Source: Procambarus clarkii (Eukaryota > Arthropoda > Malacostraca > Decapoda > Cambaridae). Taken from it: a DNA stretch of 64,000 nt. A program made the translations under genes and the position numbers. The DNA is taken from contig NC_091195.1 in the NCBI RefSeq assembly GCF_040958095.1, forward strand, positions 23,991,123 to 24,055,122. The letters run 5' to 3'. Positions 21,584-32,400 of the stretch are shown one piece after another. Every line of letters starts with the position of its first letter. The stretch's first letter is position 1. Under the pieces are notes generated by a model. That model saw nothing but the letters and a program-made list of their open reading frames with translations, did no database searches and was not told where the DNA came from.

Positions 21584-24520
21584 ATGGGAATTGATTTGGA
21601 GGAAGGAGGTAATAAAAGTATGTGTTTGTGGGAGAAAGGAATTGGCAAAACGACCAGGGAAAGAGAAGGTCCGCAAAATAACAATTCACTTAGGGTATAT
21701 TACACTAACAGTAGAAGTCTAAGAAATAAAATTAACGAATTAAATGCTCTTGTCTGCACAGAAAAAATAGATATTATTGCACTTACCGAAACGTGGATGA
21801 ATGTAGAAAATAGAGAACTATTAGCTGAATATCAAATATATGGATTTAAACTATTTCACACAGATAGATATATTAGACGAGGAGGTGGAGTAGCCATATA
21901 TGTTAGGGACAATTTGAAATGTAGTCTCAAAGAGGGAATCAAAACAGAGCCACACACAGAAACTATTTGGATTGAATTAAACGAAAAAGCTAATAATATT
22001 ATAATAGGAGTAATATATAGGCCACCAAATTTAGACAGAATGGAAGCAAAGCATCTATGGGATGAAATATCTAGAGCATCTAGATCTAACAGTATTTATA
22101 TCATGGGTGACTTTAATTTTAGCGGAATAAACTGGTTGAACAAAACAGGGAATAGTGAAGCAGAAGATTTTCTAGAATTAATTGACGATTGCTTTCTTAC
22201 GCAACACATTAAGGAACCAACACGGGAAAATAATATTTTAGATTTAGTGTTAACTAACAGGGAAACGCAAATTAATGACATCGAAATAGGGAGTGAGCTA
22301 GGGAGCAGTGATCACAAAGAAATCAGATTTAGCATAGAATGGAATAGACCAGTAGGAGAAAATTCTGTTAAAGTGCCAGATTTTCGAAAAGCTGATTTTA
22401 ATAGCCTAAGAAATTTTTTGGGTCAAATTGATTGGAAAGTCTTGGGTATGGGGTGTAGGCAGGTCTTGGAGCGAGACATGAACCCAGCGATAGGTGACTT
22501 AAATGGGGATTTCGATGTGGATTCAATATATAACTTATTTAAGAATATTCTAAACAAAGCACAGGAACGTAGTATACCATACAAATTGAATAGATCGAAT
22601 ACTAATGACCCAAAGTGGATAACAAAGAATTTGAAGAACCTTATAGGTAAAAAGAGAGCTTGGTACAAAAGGATTAAAAATGGGGAGGTCACTTTAGAAC
22701 AGGAATTCGTACAACTGGTTAGAAATGTTAAAAAAGAGATAAGGAAAGCAAAAAGAAACTATGAAGTTCGCATAGCAGGGCAAGCAAAGACAAATCCTAA
22801 AGGGTTTTTTCAGTTATATCGTACTAAGACTAGGGAAAGGATAGGTCCATTAAAAACTGAGACAGGTCAAATAACAGATAGTGATGAAGAGATGAGTAGT
22901 ATTTTTAATAAATATTTTGTATCTGTATTTACTAAAGAGGAACTTAACAATATGCCTTCAGCCGAACAAGTCTATGTGGGTGGGGACGAGGACAGGTTGA
23001 CGAGTTTAACAGTTACCAGGGAGGATGTTCTTAAACAAATAGTAAAACTCAAACCAAACAAATCCCCAGGGCCGGATGAAGTGTTTGCCAGGGTGCTTAA
23101 AGAATGCAAAGAGGAGCTTTGTGACCCACTGTCAACCATATTTAATAAATCAATAGAGTCAGGCAGAGTGCCAGAGTTTTGGAAAGTTGCTAATGTGATA
23201 CCAGTTTTTAAGAAAGGAGATAGATCACTTGCGTCTAACTATCGACCAATTAGCCTAACGTCTATTGTGGGAAAGTTACTCGAATCTATAATAGCAAATA
23301 ATATTCGTCTTCATCTTGAAAAACATAAATTAATAATTGAGTCGCAACATGGTTTTATAAATGGCCGTTCATGTTTAACAAATTTGTTATCTTTTTATTC
23401 TAGCATTATTGAGGCAGTTGATAGTGGTAAGGATTGCGATGTTGTATACCTTGACTTTAGCAAAGCTTTTGATACAGTGCCACATGAAAGACTGATTAAA
23501 AAGATAGAGTCTCATGGTATTGGGGGTGCTATATTAAGCTGGATTAGGGCATGGCTATACCAAAGGAAACAGAGAGTTAGTATAAATGGAATCAAGTCAG
23601 AGTGGGAAAATGTTGTAAGTGGAGTGCCTCAAGGCTCTGTCCTGGGACCTCTGTTGTTTATAATATATATAAATGATTTAGATTCAGGTTTGAGTAGCAA
23701 CATTTGCAAATTTGCCGATGATACGAAAATCGGTAGGGAAATTAATTCGGAGGAGGACTCACTATCACTTCAAGTTGATCTACATAGGGTTTTGAAATGG
23801 TCAAAGGATTGGCAGATGCAGTTTAATGCTGATAAATGTAAAGTTCTGAGGTTAGGTAATGATGATAGAGTTACAAGATACGAGCTAGATGGTGTTGTGA
23901 TTGCGAAGTCGGATTGCGAAAGGGATCTGGGAGTTATGATTAGTAAGAATTTAAAACAAAAGGATCAATGCATAAATGTTCGTAATAAGGCAAATCGGAC
24001 ACTTGGATTTATTAATCGCAGCGTTAGTAACAAGACACCTGGTGTGGTTCTCAAGCTATATCTTGCTCTAGTTAGGCCCCATTTAGATTATGCAGTTCAG
24101 TTTTGGTCGCCATATTATAGAATGGATATAAATTCACTTGAACGTGTCCAGCGTAGGATGACTAAGTTAATTCCCCAAATTAGAAATCTTTCATATGAAG
24201 AAAGATTAACAAAGCTTAAGTTGCATTCACTGGAAAGGCGAAGAGTTAGGGGTGACATGATAGAGGTTTACAAGTATATGAATGGACATAACCGGGGGGA
24301 TATTAATAGGGTATTAAAAGTATCAACACAGGACAGAACACGAAACAATGGGTATAAATTGGATAAGTTTAGATTTAGGAAAGACTTGGGTAAATACTGG
24401 TTCAGTAACAGGGTTGTTGATTTGTGGAACCAATTGCCGCGTAACATTGTGGAGGTGGGGTCCCTCGATTGTTTCAAGCACGGGTTGGACAAGTATATGA
24501 GTGGGATTGGGTGGTTATAG
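21584..24520 (+). CDS. CR1 ORF2: APE endonuclease-reverse transcriptase (intact)
   Basis: 978 codons without interruption from the ATG at 21,584 to the TAG at 24,518-24,520. Upstream frame-open codons begin with TTG and overlap ORF1, so the ATG is preferred. All endonuclease (TETW, GDFN, SDH) and RT motifs (LDFSKAFD, PQGS, FADD) are present. Private substitutions include DLHRVLKW and YKYMNGHN. The 3' UTR is only ~70 nt. It could supply protein in trans if transcribed, but no promoter is retained at its truncated 5' end. Confidence 0.93.
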   Translation: MGIDLEEGGNKSMCLWEKGIGKTTREREGPQNNNSLRVYYTNSRSLRNKINELNALVCTEKIDIIALTETWMNVENRELLAEYQIYGFKLFHTDRYIRRGGGVAIYVRDNLKCSLKEGIKTEPHTETIWIELNEKANNIIIGVIYRPPNLDRMEAKHLWDEISRASRSNSIYIMGDFNFSGINWLNKTGNSEAEDFLELIDDCFLTQHIKEPTRENNILDLVLTNRETQINDIEIGSELGSSDHKEIRFSIEWNRPVGENSVKVPDFRKADFNSLRNFLGQIDWKVLGMGCRQVLERDMNPAIGDLNGDFDVDSIYNLFKNILNKAQERSIPYKLNRSNTNDPKWITKNLKNLIGKKRAWYKRIKNGEVTLEQEFVQLVRNVKKEIRKAKRNYEVRIAGQAKTNPKGFFQLYRTKTRERIGPLKTETGQITDSDEEMSSIFNKYFVSVFTKEELNNMPSAEQVYVGGDEDRLTSLTVTREDVLKQIVKLKPNKSPGPDEVFARVLKECKEELCDPLSTIFNKSIESGRVPEFWKVANVIPVFKKGDRSLASNYRPISLTSIVGKLLESIIANNIRLHLEKHKLIIESQHGFINGRSCLTNLLSFYSSIIEAVDSGKDCDVVYLDFSKAFDTVPHERLIKKIESHGIGGAILSWIRAWLYQRKQRVSINGIKSEWENVVSGVPQGSVLGPLLFIIYINDLDSGLSSNICKFADDTKIGREINSEEDSLSLQVDLHRVLKWSKDWQMQFNADKCKVLRLGNDDRVTRYELDGVVIAKSDCERDLGVMISKNLKQKDQCINVRNKANRTLGFINRSVSNKTPGVVLKLYLALVRPHLDYAVQFWSPYYRMDINSLERVQRRMTKLIPQIRNLSYEERLTKLKLHSLERRRVRGDMIEVYKYMNGHNRGDINRVLKVSTQDRTRNNGYKLDKFRFRKDLGKYWFSNRVVDLWNQLPRNIVEVGSLDCFKHGLDKYMSGIGWL

Positions 24521-24590
24521 AATAGGAGCTGCCTCGTATGGGCCAATAGGCCTTCTGCAGTTACTTTTGTTCTTATGTTCTTATGTTCTT
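24521..24590 (+). other. CR1 3' UTR with GGCC hairpin and TTCTTATG tail
   Basis: The 3' UTR of copy N. It has a short stem from GGCC-AATA-GGCC (about 24,541-24,552), a CTGCAG, then TTCTTATG-type 8-bp repeats ending at the insertion boundary. The same arrangement is seen at the 3' end of every CR1 copy in the window with an intact end. Known CR1 elements of vertebrates also end in 8-bp repeats in place of poly(A); here it is likely the site recognised by the RT. Confidence 0.8.
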
Positions 24591-25591
24591 AAGTGAATTT
24601 ATATCCATTCTATAATATGGCGACCAAAACTGAACTGCATAATCTAAATGGGGCCTAACTAGAGCAAGATATAGCTTGAGAACCACACCAGGTGTCTTGT
24701 TACTAACGCTGCGATTAATAAATCCAAGTGTCCGATTTGCCTTATTACGAACATTTATGCATTGATCCTTTTGTTTTAAATTCTTACTAATCATAACTCC
24801 CAGATCCCTTTCGCAATCCGACTTCGCAATCACAACACCATCTAGCTCGTATCTTGTAACTCTATCATCATTACCTAACCTCAGAACTTTACATTTATCA
24901 GCATTAAACTGCATCTGCCAATCCTTTGACCATTTCAAAACCCTATCTAGATCAACTTGAAGTGATAGTGAGTCCTCCTCCGAATTAATTTCCCTACCGA
25001 TTTTCGTATCATCGGCAAATTTGCAAATGTTGCTACTCAAACCTGAATCTAAATCATTTATATATATTATAAACAACAGAGGTCCCAGGACAGAGCCTTG
25101 AGGCACTCCACTTACAACATTTTCCCACTCTGACTTGATTCCATTTATACTAACTCTCTGTTTCCTTTGGTATAGCCATGCCCTAATCCAGCTTAATATA
25201 GCACCCCCAATACCATGAGACTCTATTTTTTTAATCAGTCTTTCATGTGGCACTGTATCAAAAGCTTTGCTAAAGTCAAGGTATACAACATCGCAATCCT
25301 TACCACTATCAACTGCCTCAACAATGCTAGAATAAAAAGATAACAAATTTGTTAAACATGAACGGCCATTTATAAAACCATGTTGCGACTCAATTATTAA
25401 TTTATGTTTTTCAAGATGAAGACGAATTTTATTTGCTATTATAGATTCGAGTAACTTTCCCACAATAGACGTTAGGCTAATTGGTCGATAGTTAGACGCA
25501 AGTGATCTATCTCCTTTCTTAAAAACTGGTATCACATTAGCAACTTTCCAAAACTCTGGCACTCTGCCTGACTCTATTGATTTATTAAATT
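24591..25591 (-). mobile_element. CR1 copy M/O, 5' segment
   Basis: Continuation of copy M past the insertion of N: ORF2 from MDINSL back to PEFWKVANV, open through 24,573-25,562 and including FADD. The 5' end is truncated at ttattaaat (25,591), followed by ttgacctccgcg of LTR1. With ttgac at 20,725-20,729, this gives a 5-bp target duplication. Confidence 0.88.
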
Positions 25592-27137
25592 ATTTGACCT
25601 CCGCGATCACCACCCACACTCGTAACTTCCGCCTAAGTCCCTAATACGGAATGATTACTACAACGCTCCACACCCGGTTAGTCTTTCATTGAATACTCAC
25701 ATACTGCAGACTTAACTTGGTCACTAAGATCACATCAGGTTCTCGCATAGCTGTCTGCAACACTTCGCTGCTGCAGTAAATGGAGATCCAGAGGACTTCT
25801 CAGTTCAACTCCCACAATCAGACTGACTTTAGCCAACCATGGCCTAAAACATTTCACCACGCCTCTCAAGGAAGATATAATCCGATTAACCTTATCCCTA
25901 GAGCGGTAACCTTGATCCTAGAAGCCTGACGAAGAATAATTCCTCTTTCCAGGAATTATAAATTTGGCTAAACAGCTTCGGTCTTAATCCATTGACCTTT
26001 CTTAGATATGTGATCCATAGTCTGTCTACTTAACATGTACTTCCAATCATCATTCGTTAAGTGTTGTAGTAATGATCCTCTAGCTAATAATTCCTACTAT
26101 CTTGTGGATTACAACACCACTTCCCTCCTTAAACACGCATATATCCCCATATGCATCATTGCAATGGTTCCATTAGTGCAAGGACCTGGAGGATGCACCC
26201 ACCATATATGTACAACTAAAAAATCATCCAATAAGTTCATCATACACACGATGAAATAAATTAAAATTTTCCCCGACATGACTCACAACACTTCTCCAAC
26301 ATATACATTATATTCACATCATAGCACAGGTAAAATAGTCTGTAATAATTTTTCCCATCTCCAACAATGCACATATACCTAAACTGCTGACATATAATTA
26401 CATACAAACATAACCATAAAATTACATGGACCAGAATGCTGGCACTTAAACAGAAATGACACTAGTCATTAATATATACACAACACATATATATCTAAGG
26501 TTCTTCATCCTTAGTAATACGTTACTAACAATTTAACATCTTGCCCTGTTCTGTTGACATAAGGGCTTACAATGGTCACACAATGTTTCACTACCCACAT
26601 CCACAAATGGCCGTATCACTTCTCTTGTCTTCGTGTCCCATGGTTGCTAGGTCATAGATCCTTCATGACCCAGACAAAACCCAGGCTGTCCAACCTGGTG
26701 AATGTTGTCAATGGCCCATCGTTGCTCTGAGCTAACGTGTTCCTGGCCTCAGAGCAACGGAGATTCCTATCCCAGGGACATGTTCCCTCGGGTCTATGCT
26801 GCCATCTCGTTCCAGGGCACCAACCCCAGAACGCTGTAGATACCTCACAGCTCTCTGGTAATCCTTCCTTGCTGTGCTCACCATAGCTGTAGCACATTAC
26901 TCTAGGCCCATCTGCCCAGAGTGTGTCCACCTGTATTCACACCTACCCGACCGCTGGTCCTGCAAAATATTCCCTCGGAGCCCCCTGGCTCGATCCCATT
27001 ATTACATAACACCCCCTCGGCTCCTTACTCTCTCCCCGTATATAGCCTGAGCGCAGCTGCAAAGCCATTGCAGGTGGCCCTTATCCCTGCTTTGATGTCA
27101 GGGGGCGAATTTCGCCTATAACGTCACGTTGGCTTCA
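25592..27137 (-). mobile_element. LTR1, segment 3 of 3 (non-autonomous LTR element)
   Basis: The remainder of LTR1 up to ggcttca (27,137), the reverse complement of the LTR start TGAAGCC. A TATA-like string lies at 27,038-27,045. No ORF of note. Similar, base for base over long stretches, to 30,133-31,670 and 34,227-35,764. Confidence 0.85.
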
Positions 27138-27873
27138 CTTCCTCCCCCTTTTTTTCTAGAATTACTGAGTGTAGCCTCATAGCTTCTACTCTACCTGAAG
27201 CTCTGTGACATGATCCCGGGGGACCTTCTCAAGCCTAACACTCAGTAATGGTGCCGATGAGGTAATATACAGTATATACATACACATACATTATCACAAT
27301 AAATACCTCATTAAAATCATTTCACAACTAATGTCCCTAAAGCATCATACTGCCACTGGCTCGCCTCAAGCGAGATTCCTGTAACAACTTAATTAATGAG
27401 AAATAAATGTATGTACTTGGCTCGTCCACTGCAACCACCAACACCTGAAATTTTGAAATTCTACATTGTAATCTTATCCATAAGACTTATCCACTCCGAC
27501 TTAATGAAAATTTTAATGAAAAAAATGAAATTTTATTAGTCTTTTATGAGTCTTGCTAGATGTATCGACTTGGCTTGCCTACTGCAGCCACTTATCCACA
27601 TTTCATCTTATCAATAAGACTTACCCACTCCGACACACCATCACCTCTGGTCATCCCAACCACTGAAGACCTCATAATAACGCCACACATCCCCACAACA
27701 ACTTCCTGCGTCCTAACGCACCGACCTTGCTACGCCAATACTCACCTTACCGACCACTACCTGGCGCCCCTGCACCACCATATACTCCACAACACCACAC
27801 TCTATACCAGGCGTCCAAACGCCACTACACTACACCACCCAATGGCGTCCCCAACGCCCTCAACACAACACTC

Positions 27874-28123
27874 GCCTGGCATTCCGCGAGCGCTATGTCA
27901 TGGGTTCGTATCCTGGCCGGGGAGGATTTACTGGGCGCAATTCCTTAACTGTAGCCTCTGTTTAACGCAACAGTAAAATGTGTACTTGGATGAAAAAACG
28001 ATTCTTCGCGCCAGGGGATCGTATTCCAGGGACCTGCCCGAAACGCTACGCGTACTAGTGGCTGTACAAGAATGTAACAACTCTTGTATATATCTCAAAA
28101 AAAAAAAAAAAAAAAAAAAAAAA
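27874..28123 (+). mobile_element. tRNA-derived SINE, 5'-truncated, in INT1
   Basis: Matches the full SINE at 42,811 from gcctggcattccgcg onward. It includes the B box (GGTTCGTATCC at about 27,904-27,914), the body, the LINE-like tail (GACCTGCCCGAAACGC, then TACTAGTGGCTGTACAAG) and a ~27-nt poly(A). The A box is missing. It interrupts the minisatellite at caacacaacac, with aacac repeated after the poly(A). Absent from INT2 and INT3, so it arrived after those units diverged, or was lost from them. Confidence 0.85.
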
Positions 28124-28125
28124 CA

Positions 28126-28540
28126 CCCGGCGTCCCCAATGCCCTCAACACAACACACGGCGTCCCCAACGCCCTCAACACAACACACGGCGTCCCCAAC
28201 ACAACACCCGGCGTCCCCAACGCCCTCAACACAACACACGGCGTCCCCAACACAACACACGGCGTCCCCAACGCCCTCAACACAACACACGGCGTCCTCA
28301 ACGCCCTCAACACAACACACGGCGTCCTCAACGCCCTCAACACAACACACGGCGTCTCCAACGCCCTCAACACAACACACGGCCTCCCCAACACAACATA
28401 CGGCGTCCCCAACGCCATCAACACAACACACGGCGTCCCCAACGCCATCAACACAACACCCGGCGTCCCCAACGCCATCAACACAACACACGGCGTCCCC
28501 AACACAACACACGGCGTCCCCCAACACCATTACCACCACA
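28126..28540. repeat. 30-bp hairpin minisatellite in INT1
   Basis: About 15 units, most 30 bp long, with some 21-bp units lacking a 9-bp segment. Each full unit contains GGCGTCCCCAACGCC, a 5-bp inverted repeat around a 5-base loop. Because both unit lengths are multiples of three, several frames stay open on both strands and yield spurious repeat proteins. Confidence 0.92.
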
Positions 28541-29852
28541 GGCCTATGCCTTGCGCCAGAGCGCATCAAAACACCACGAGACGTCACCACCAATAAGTAA
28601 CTAGACGCCACACACACTCCCTTTTCTCTGGTAATCCGTTAGTTACCTGACCAACACCCGTCAGGTATAATTTCTTGTGTAGTGGCCACCCACCACACAC
28701 TACCACCTGCGTTAACACACTTCAACGCTAATATCTACAATACACCCGGTGTTACAACAACCAGTTATGCTACACATGCTACACCTTGGCACTACAATGC
28801 CAACACTGTCATGCACTATACTACATCAATGATATCAACAGTCAAATCATGCACATTTCACTACAGTAAATACTATGCATTACGCTGGCGTTTAATAAGC
28901 CACTACACGTGCATTACACTACACACCCCAGCGTACAAACGCCAAAACACAACCATGCACTACACTTGGCGTCCAAACACCAATACACAACCATGCACTA
29001 CTCCCGGCGCCACACACCCCCACCAACGGGACACGTTCCCCGTGTCCCAAGGTAACACTCTCCATAATGCTACCTGCACCCACTAAAAATCTCCATGGCC
29101 CTCTCCAGGGTACACTAGACGGCGAACCCCAGACGTCAAATTATGCGTCGCTCGCTATGCCAAGGCGTCCATAATTAACTGCGCCTATTTTCTGTATCTA
29201 CACCTGACAACGCCGGAACTCGCACAGTAATTTAGGTAATATTTCATTATCCTTAAAATATTCGATTTACACATTACATGAAATTTAATTAACTTTAAAT
29301 TACGTAGTTTTCACGCTTAATTTCACCTTAGCAACGGTTTCTCACTATTTCCGCCCTACCAACGATATAAAACAAGCTCCAAGGTGCGGCTCGCTTGGCC
29401 CACCCATCGCTTGGCCCGCACATGGCCGCACATGGCTCACGCTGGCCCACATTCACCCGCGCTAGTTTACCTCGCCACGCTGTATAATCCGCACTACGAA
29501 TGCTGTATAATCCGCACTACGAACACTGTATAATCCGCACTATGAACACTGCACTTGTTTTGGATCCTGATGCTTCAGTGGTCCAGACTTGCCTCTTAGC
29601 CGTCTCTCGTTGCGGGAATCTGGAAAGAAAGAAATAAACCCCACATGTGCCCCACAATGGCCTAGTCCCTTTAATTAACTAACTCCTCTGACCTGGTCTC
29701 ACCTGACCCTTCTTTCCTCCGTCTAGTAACCACCATTCTCACCACAACCCGACGTCTACCATTTCCCGAACATTCCCTCACCAACTAAACCAGAACCACA
29801 CTTCCTTCATCTCGCACAGTGTTCCAAAACCTGTTTGCGCTGCCACCAAATA

Positions 29853-31670
29853 TGTCGTGACGCCGTCCCCCGGTTCATTCCGAACACAGCGATTACACAA
29901 CACATAACACCTTGCCTCAGCAACCGTTACTACCACCTATACTCCTACACACACCAGACCCTTGAGGCGTACCACTAGGTTTGTACTGGAACACAATGAA
30001 TGAACATATGGAAGGTATTTAAAGGCCGTCGGGTTTTGTTATTTAATTACAAAGAATAGACTCTGACAAATAATAACATATTAACATACTCTATTAGGTC
30101 AATACACTTCCAATACTCATAGACCACTTGACCTCCGCGATCACCACCCACACTCGTAACTTCCGCCTAAGTCCCTAATACGGAATGATTACTACAACGC
30201 TCCACACCCGGTTAGTCTTTCATTCAATACTCACATACTGCAGACTTAACTTCGTCACTAAGATCACATCAGGTTCTCGCATAGCTGTCTGCTACACATC
30301 GCTGCTGCCACAAACGGAGATCCAGAGGACTTCTCAGTTCAACTCCCACAATCAGACTGACTCCAGTCAGCCATCTACCTCAACCATTTCACCCCGCCTC
30401 TCAAGGAAGGTATAATCCGATTAACCTTATCCCTAGAACGGTAACCTTGATCCTAGAAGCCTGACGAAGAATAATTCCTCTTTCCAGGAATTATTAATTT
30501 GGCTAAACAGCTTCGGTCTTAATCCATTGACCATTCTTAGATATGTGATCCATAGTCTGTCTACTTAACATGTACTTCCAATCATCATTCGTTAAGTGTT
30601 GTAGTAATGATCCTCTAGCTAATAATTCCTACTAACTTGTGGATTACAACACCACTCCCCTCCTTAAACACGCATATGTTCCCATATGCATCATTGCAAT
30701 GGTTCCATTAGTGCAAGGACCTGGAGGATGCACCCACCATATATGTACAACTACAAAATCATCCAATAAGTTCATCATACACACGATGAAATAAATTAAA
30801 ATTTTCCCCGACATGACTCACAACACTTCTCCAACATATACATTATATTCACATCATAGCACAGGTAAAATAGTCTGTAATAATTTTTCCCATCTCCAAC
30901 AATGCACATATACCTAAACTGCTGACATATAATTACATACAAACATAACCATAAAATTACATGGCCCAGAATGTTGGCACTTAACCAGAAATGACACTAG
31001 TCAATAATATATACACACACATATATATCTAAGGTTCTTCATCCTTAGTAATAAGTTACTAACAATTTAACATCTTGCCCTGTACTGTTGACATAAGGGC
31101 TTACAATGGTCACACAATGTTTCACTGGCCTCCTCCACAATTGGCAGCATCACTTCTCTTGTCTTCGTGTCCCATGGTTGCTAGGTCATAGATCCTCCAT
31201 GACCCAGACAAAACCCAGGCTGTCCAGCCTGGTGAATGTTGTCAATGTCCCATCGTTGCTCTGAGCTAACGTGATCCTGGCCTCCAGAGCAACGGAGATT
31301 CCTACCCCAGGGTCATGTTCCCTCGGGTCTGTGCTGACGTCTCGTTCCAGGGCACCAATCCCAGAACGCTGTAGATACCTCACAGCTCTCTGGTCATCCT
31401 TCCTTGCTGTGCTCACCACAGCTGTAGCTCATTACTCTAGGCCCATCTGCCCAGAGTGTGTCCACCTGTATTCACACCTTCCCGACCGCTGTACCTGCAA
31501 AATATTCCCTCGGAGCCCCCTGGCTCGATCTCATTATTACATAACCCCCTCGGCTCCTTACTCTCTCCCCGTATATAGCCTGAGCGCAGCTGCAAAACCA
31601 TTGCAGCTGGCCCTTATCCCTGCTTTGATGTCAGGGGGCGAATTTCGTCTATAACGTCACGTTGGCTTCA
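29853..31670 (-). mobile_element. LTR2 of non-autonomous LTR element (1,818 bp)
   Basis: In minus-strand sense it starts TGAAGCC at 31,670 and ends CGACA at 29,853, so it has TG...CA ends. A polypurine tract precedes it and a primer-site-like TGGTGGCAGCGC follows. It has the same length as LTR3. A TATA-like CTATATAC lies ~92 bp from its start. No coding capacity is seen; small frames near 30,185 and 31,271 recur in each LTR only because the LTRs are copies. Confidence 0.85.
31571..31578 (-). promoter_or_regulatory. TATA-like box in LTR2
   Basis: CTATATAC on the minus strand, ~92 bp downstream of the LTR start, in a GC-richer context. The same motif is at 27,038-27,045 (LTR1) and 35,665-35,672 (LTR3). 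Position and sequence fit an LTR promoter; no transcript evidence is available. Confidence 0.45.
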
Positions 31671-31690
31671 CTTCCTCCCCCTTTTTTTTC
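31671..31690 (-). other. Polypurine tract of LTR element
   Basis: The minus strand reads GAAAAAAAAGGGGGAGGAAG directly before the LTR start TGAAGCC. This is the position and composition expected for the plus-strand primer of an LTR retrotransposon. Equivalent tracts are at 27,138-27,157 and 35,765-35,784. Confidence 0.75.
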
Positions 31691-31694
31691 TAGA

Positions 31695-31789
31695 ATTACT
31701 GAGTGTAGCCTCATAGCTTCTCTTCTACTCTACCTGAAGCTCTGTGACATGATCCCGGGGGGACCTTCTCGAGCCTAACACTCAGTAAT
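31695..31789. repeat. 12-bp inverted repeat next to polypurine tract
   Basis: ATTACTGAGTGT at 31,695-31,706 and its exact reverse complement at 31,778-31,789, with a 71-bp spacer. It is present in all three internal regions. It could fold into a stem near the 3' end of the element RNA, or be the relic of a small inverted-repeat insertion. Confidence 0.7.
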
Positions 31790-32400
31790 GGTGCCGATGA
31801 GGTAATATACAGTATATACATACACATACATTATCACAATAAATACCTCATTAAAATAATTTCACAACTAATGTCACTAAAGCATCATACTGCCACTGGC
31901 TCGCCTCTAGCGAGATTCCTGTAACAACTTAATTAATGAGAAATTAGTATATCTATTTGGCTCGTCCACTGCAACCACCAACACCTGAAATTTGAAATTC
32001 TACATTGTAATCTTATCCATAAGACTTACCCACTCCGACTTAATTAATGAAAATTTTAATGAAAAAAATGAAAGTTTATTAGTCTTATATGAGTCTTGCT
32101 AGGTGTATCGACTTGGCTCGCCTACTGCAGCCACCAACTCCTGCAATTATCCACATTTCATCTTATCCATAAGACTTACCCCTCCGACACACCATCTCCT
32201 CTGGTCATCCCAACCACTGATGACCTTAATTAATATAACGCCACACATCCCCACAACCACTTCCTACGTCCTAACACGCCGACCTTGCTACGCCGATACT
32301 CACCTTACCGACCACTACCTGGCGCCCCTGCGCCACCATATACTCCACAACACCACACTCCATACCAGGCGTCCAAACGCCACTACACTACATTACCCAA

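Larger units (their letters stand above)
21176..24590 (+). mobile_element. CR1-clade LINE copy N (plus strand), nested in copy M/O
   Basis: A plus-strand CR1 inserted in opposite orientation into copy M/O with a short target duplication (aagt). The 5' end is truncated within ORF1. A ~22-bp string (aacaatcccattatttgc and neighbours) is directly doubled at the 5' junction, 21,176-21,220. ORF2 is intact and the 3' end has the hairpin and three TTCTTATG-type repeats. It is the most deeply nested and so the youngest layer here. Confidence 0.92.
27138..29852 (-). mobile_element. Internal region INT1 of non-autonomous LTR element
   Basis: Bounded by a polypurine tract (minus-strand sense, 27,138-27,157) next to LTR1 and by a TGGTGGCAGCGC primer-site-like string next to LTR2. 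It encodes no gag or pol. It carries a 30-bp hairpin minisatellite (about 15 units), a SINE inserted in that minisatellite, and three ~23-bp 'tgtataatccgcacta' units near 29,480-29,550. It is longer than INT2 and INT3 (2,715 against ~2,270 bp) because of the SINE and the expanded minisatellite. Confidence 0.82.

Noticed and set aside
27560-28617. Long open frames on both strands (ASPTPSTQHT-, GVPNALNTTH- and CCVDGVGDAV-type repeats) as repeat proteins
   Set aside because: They exist because the minisatellite periods (30 and 21 bp) are multiples of three; the same happens at 32,103-32,832 and 36,198-36,918. No signal, domain or start context supports a gene.
30185-31654. Conserved small frames in the LTRs (76, 77 and 127 aa) as accessory genes
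   Set aside because: They recur only because the LTRs are copies. They lack any motif, and substitutions do not look codon-biased by eye.
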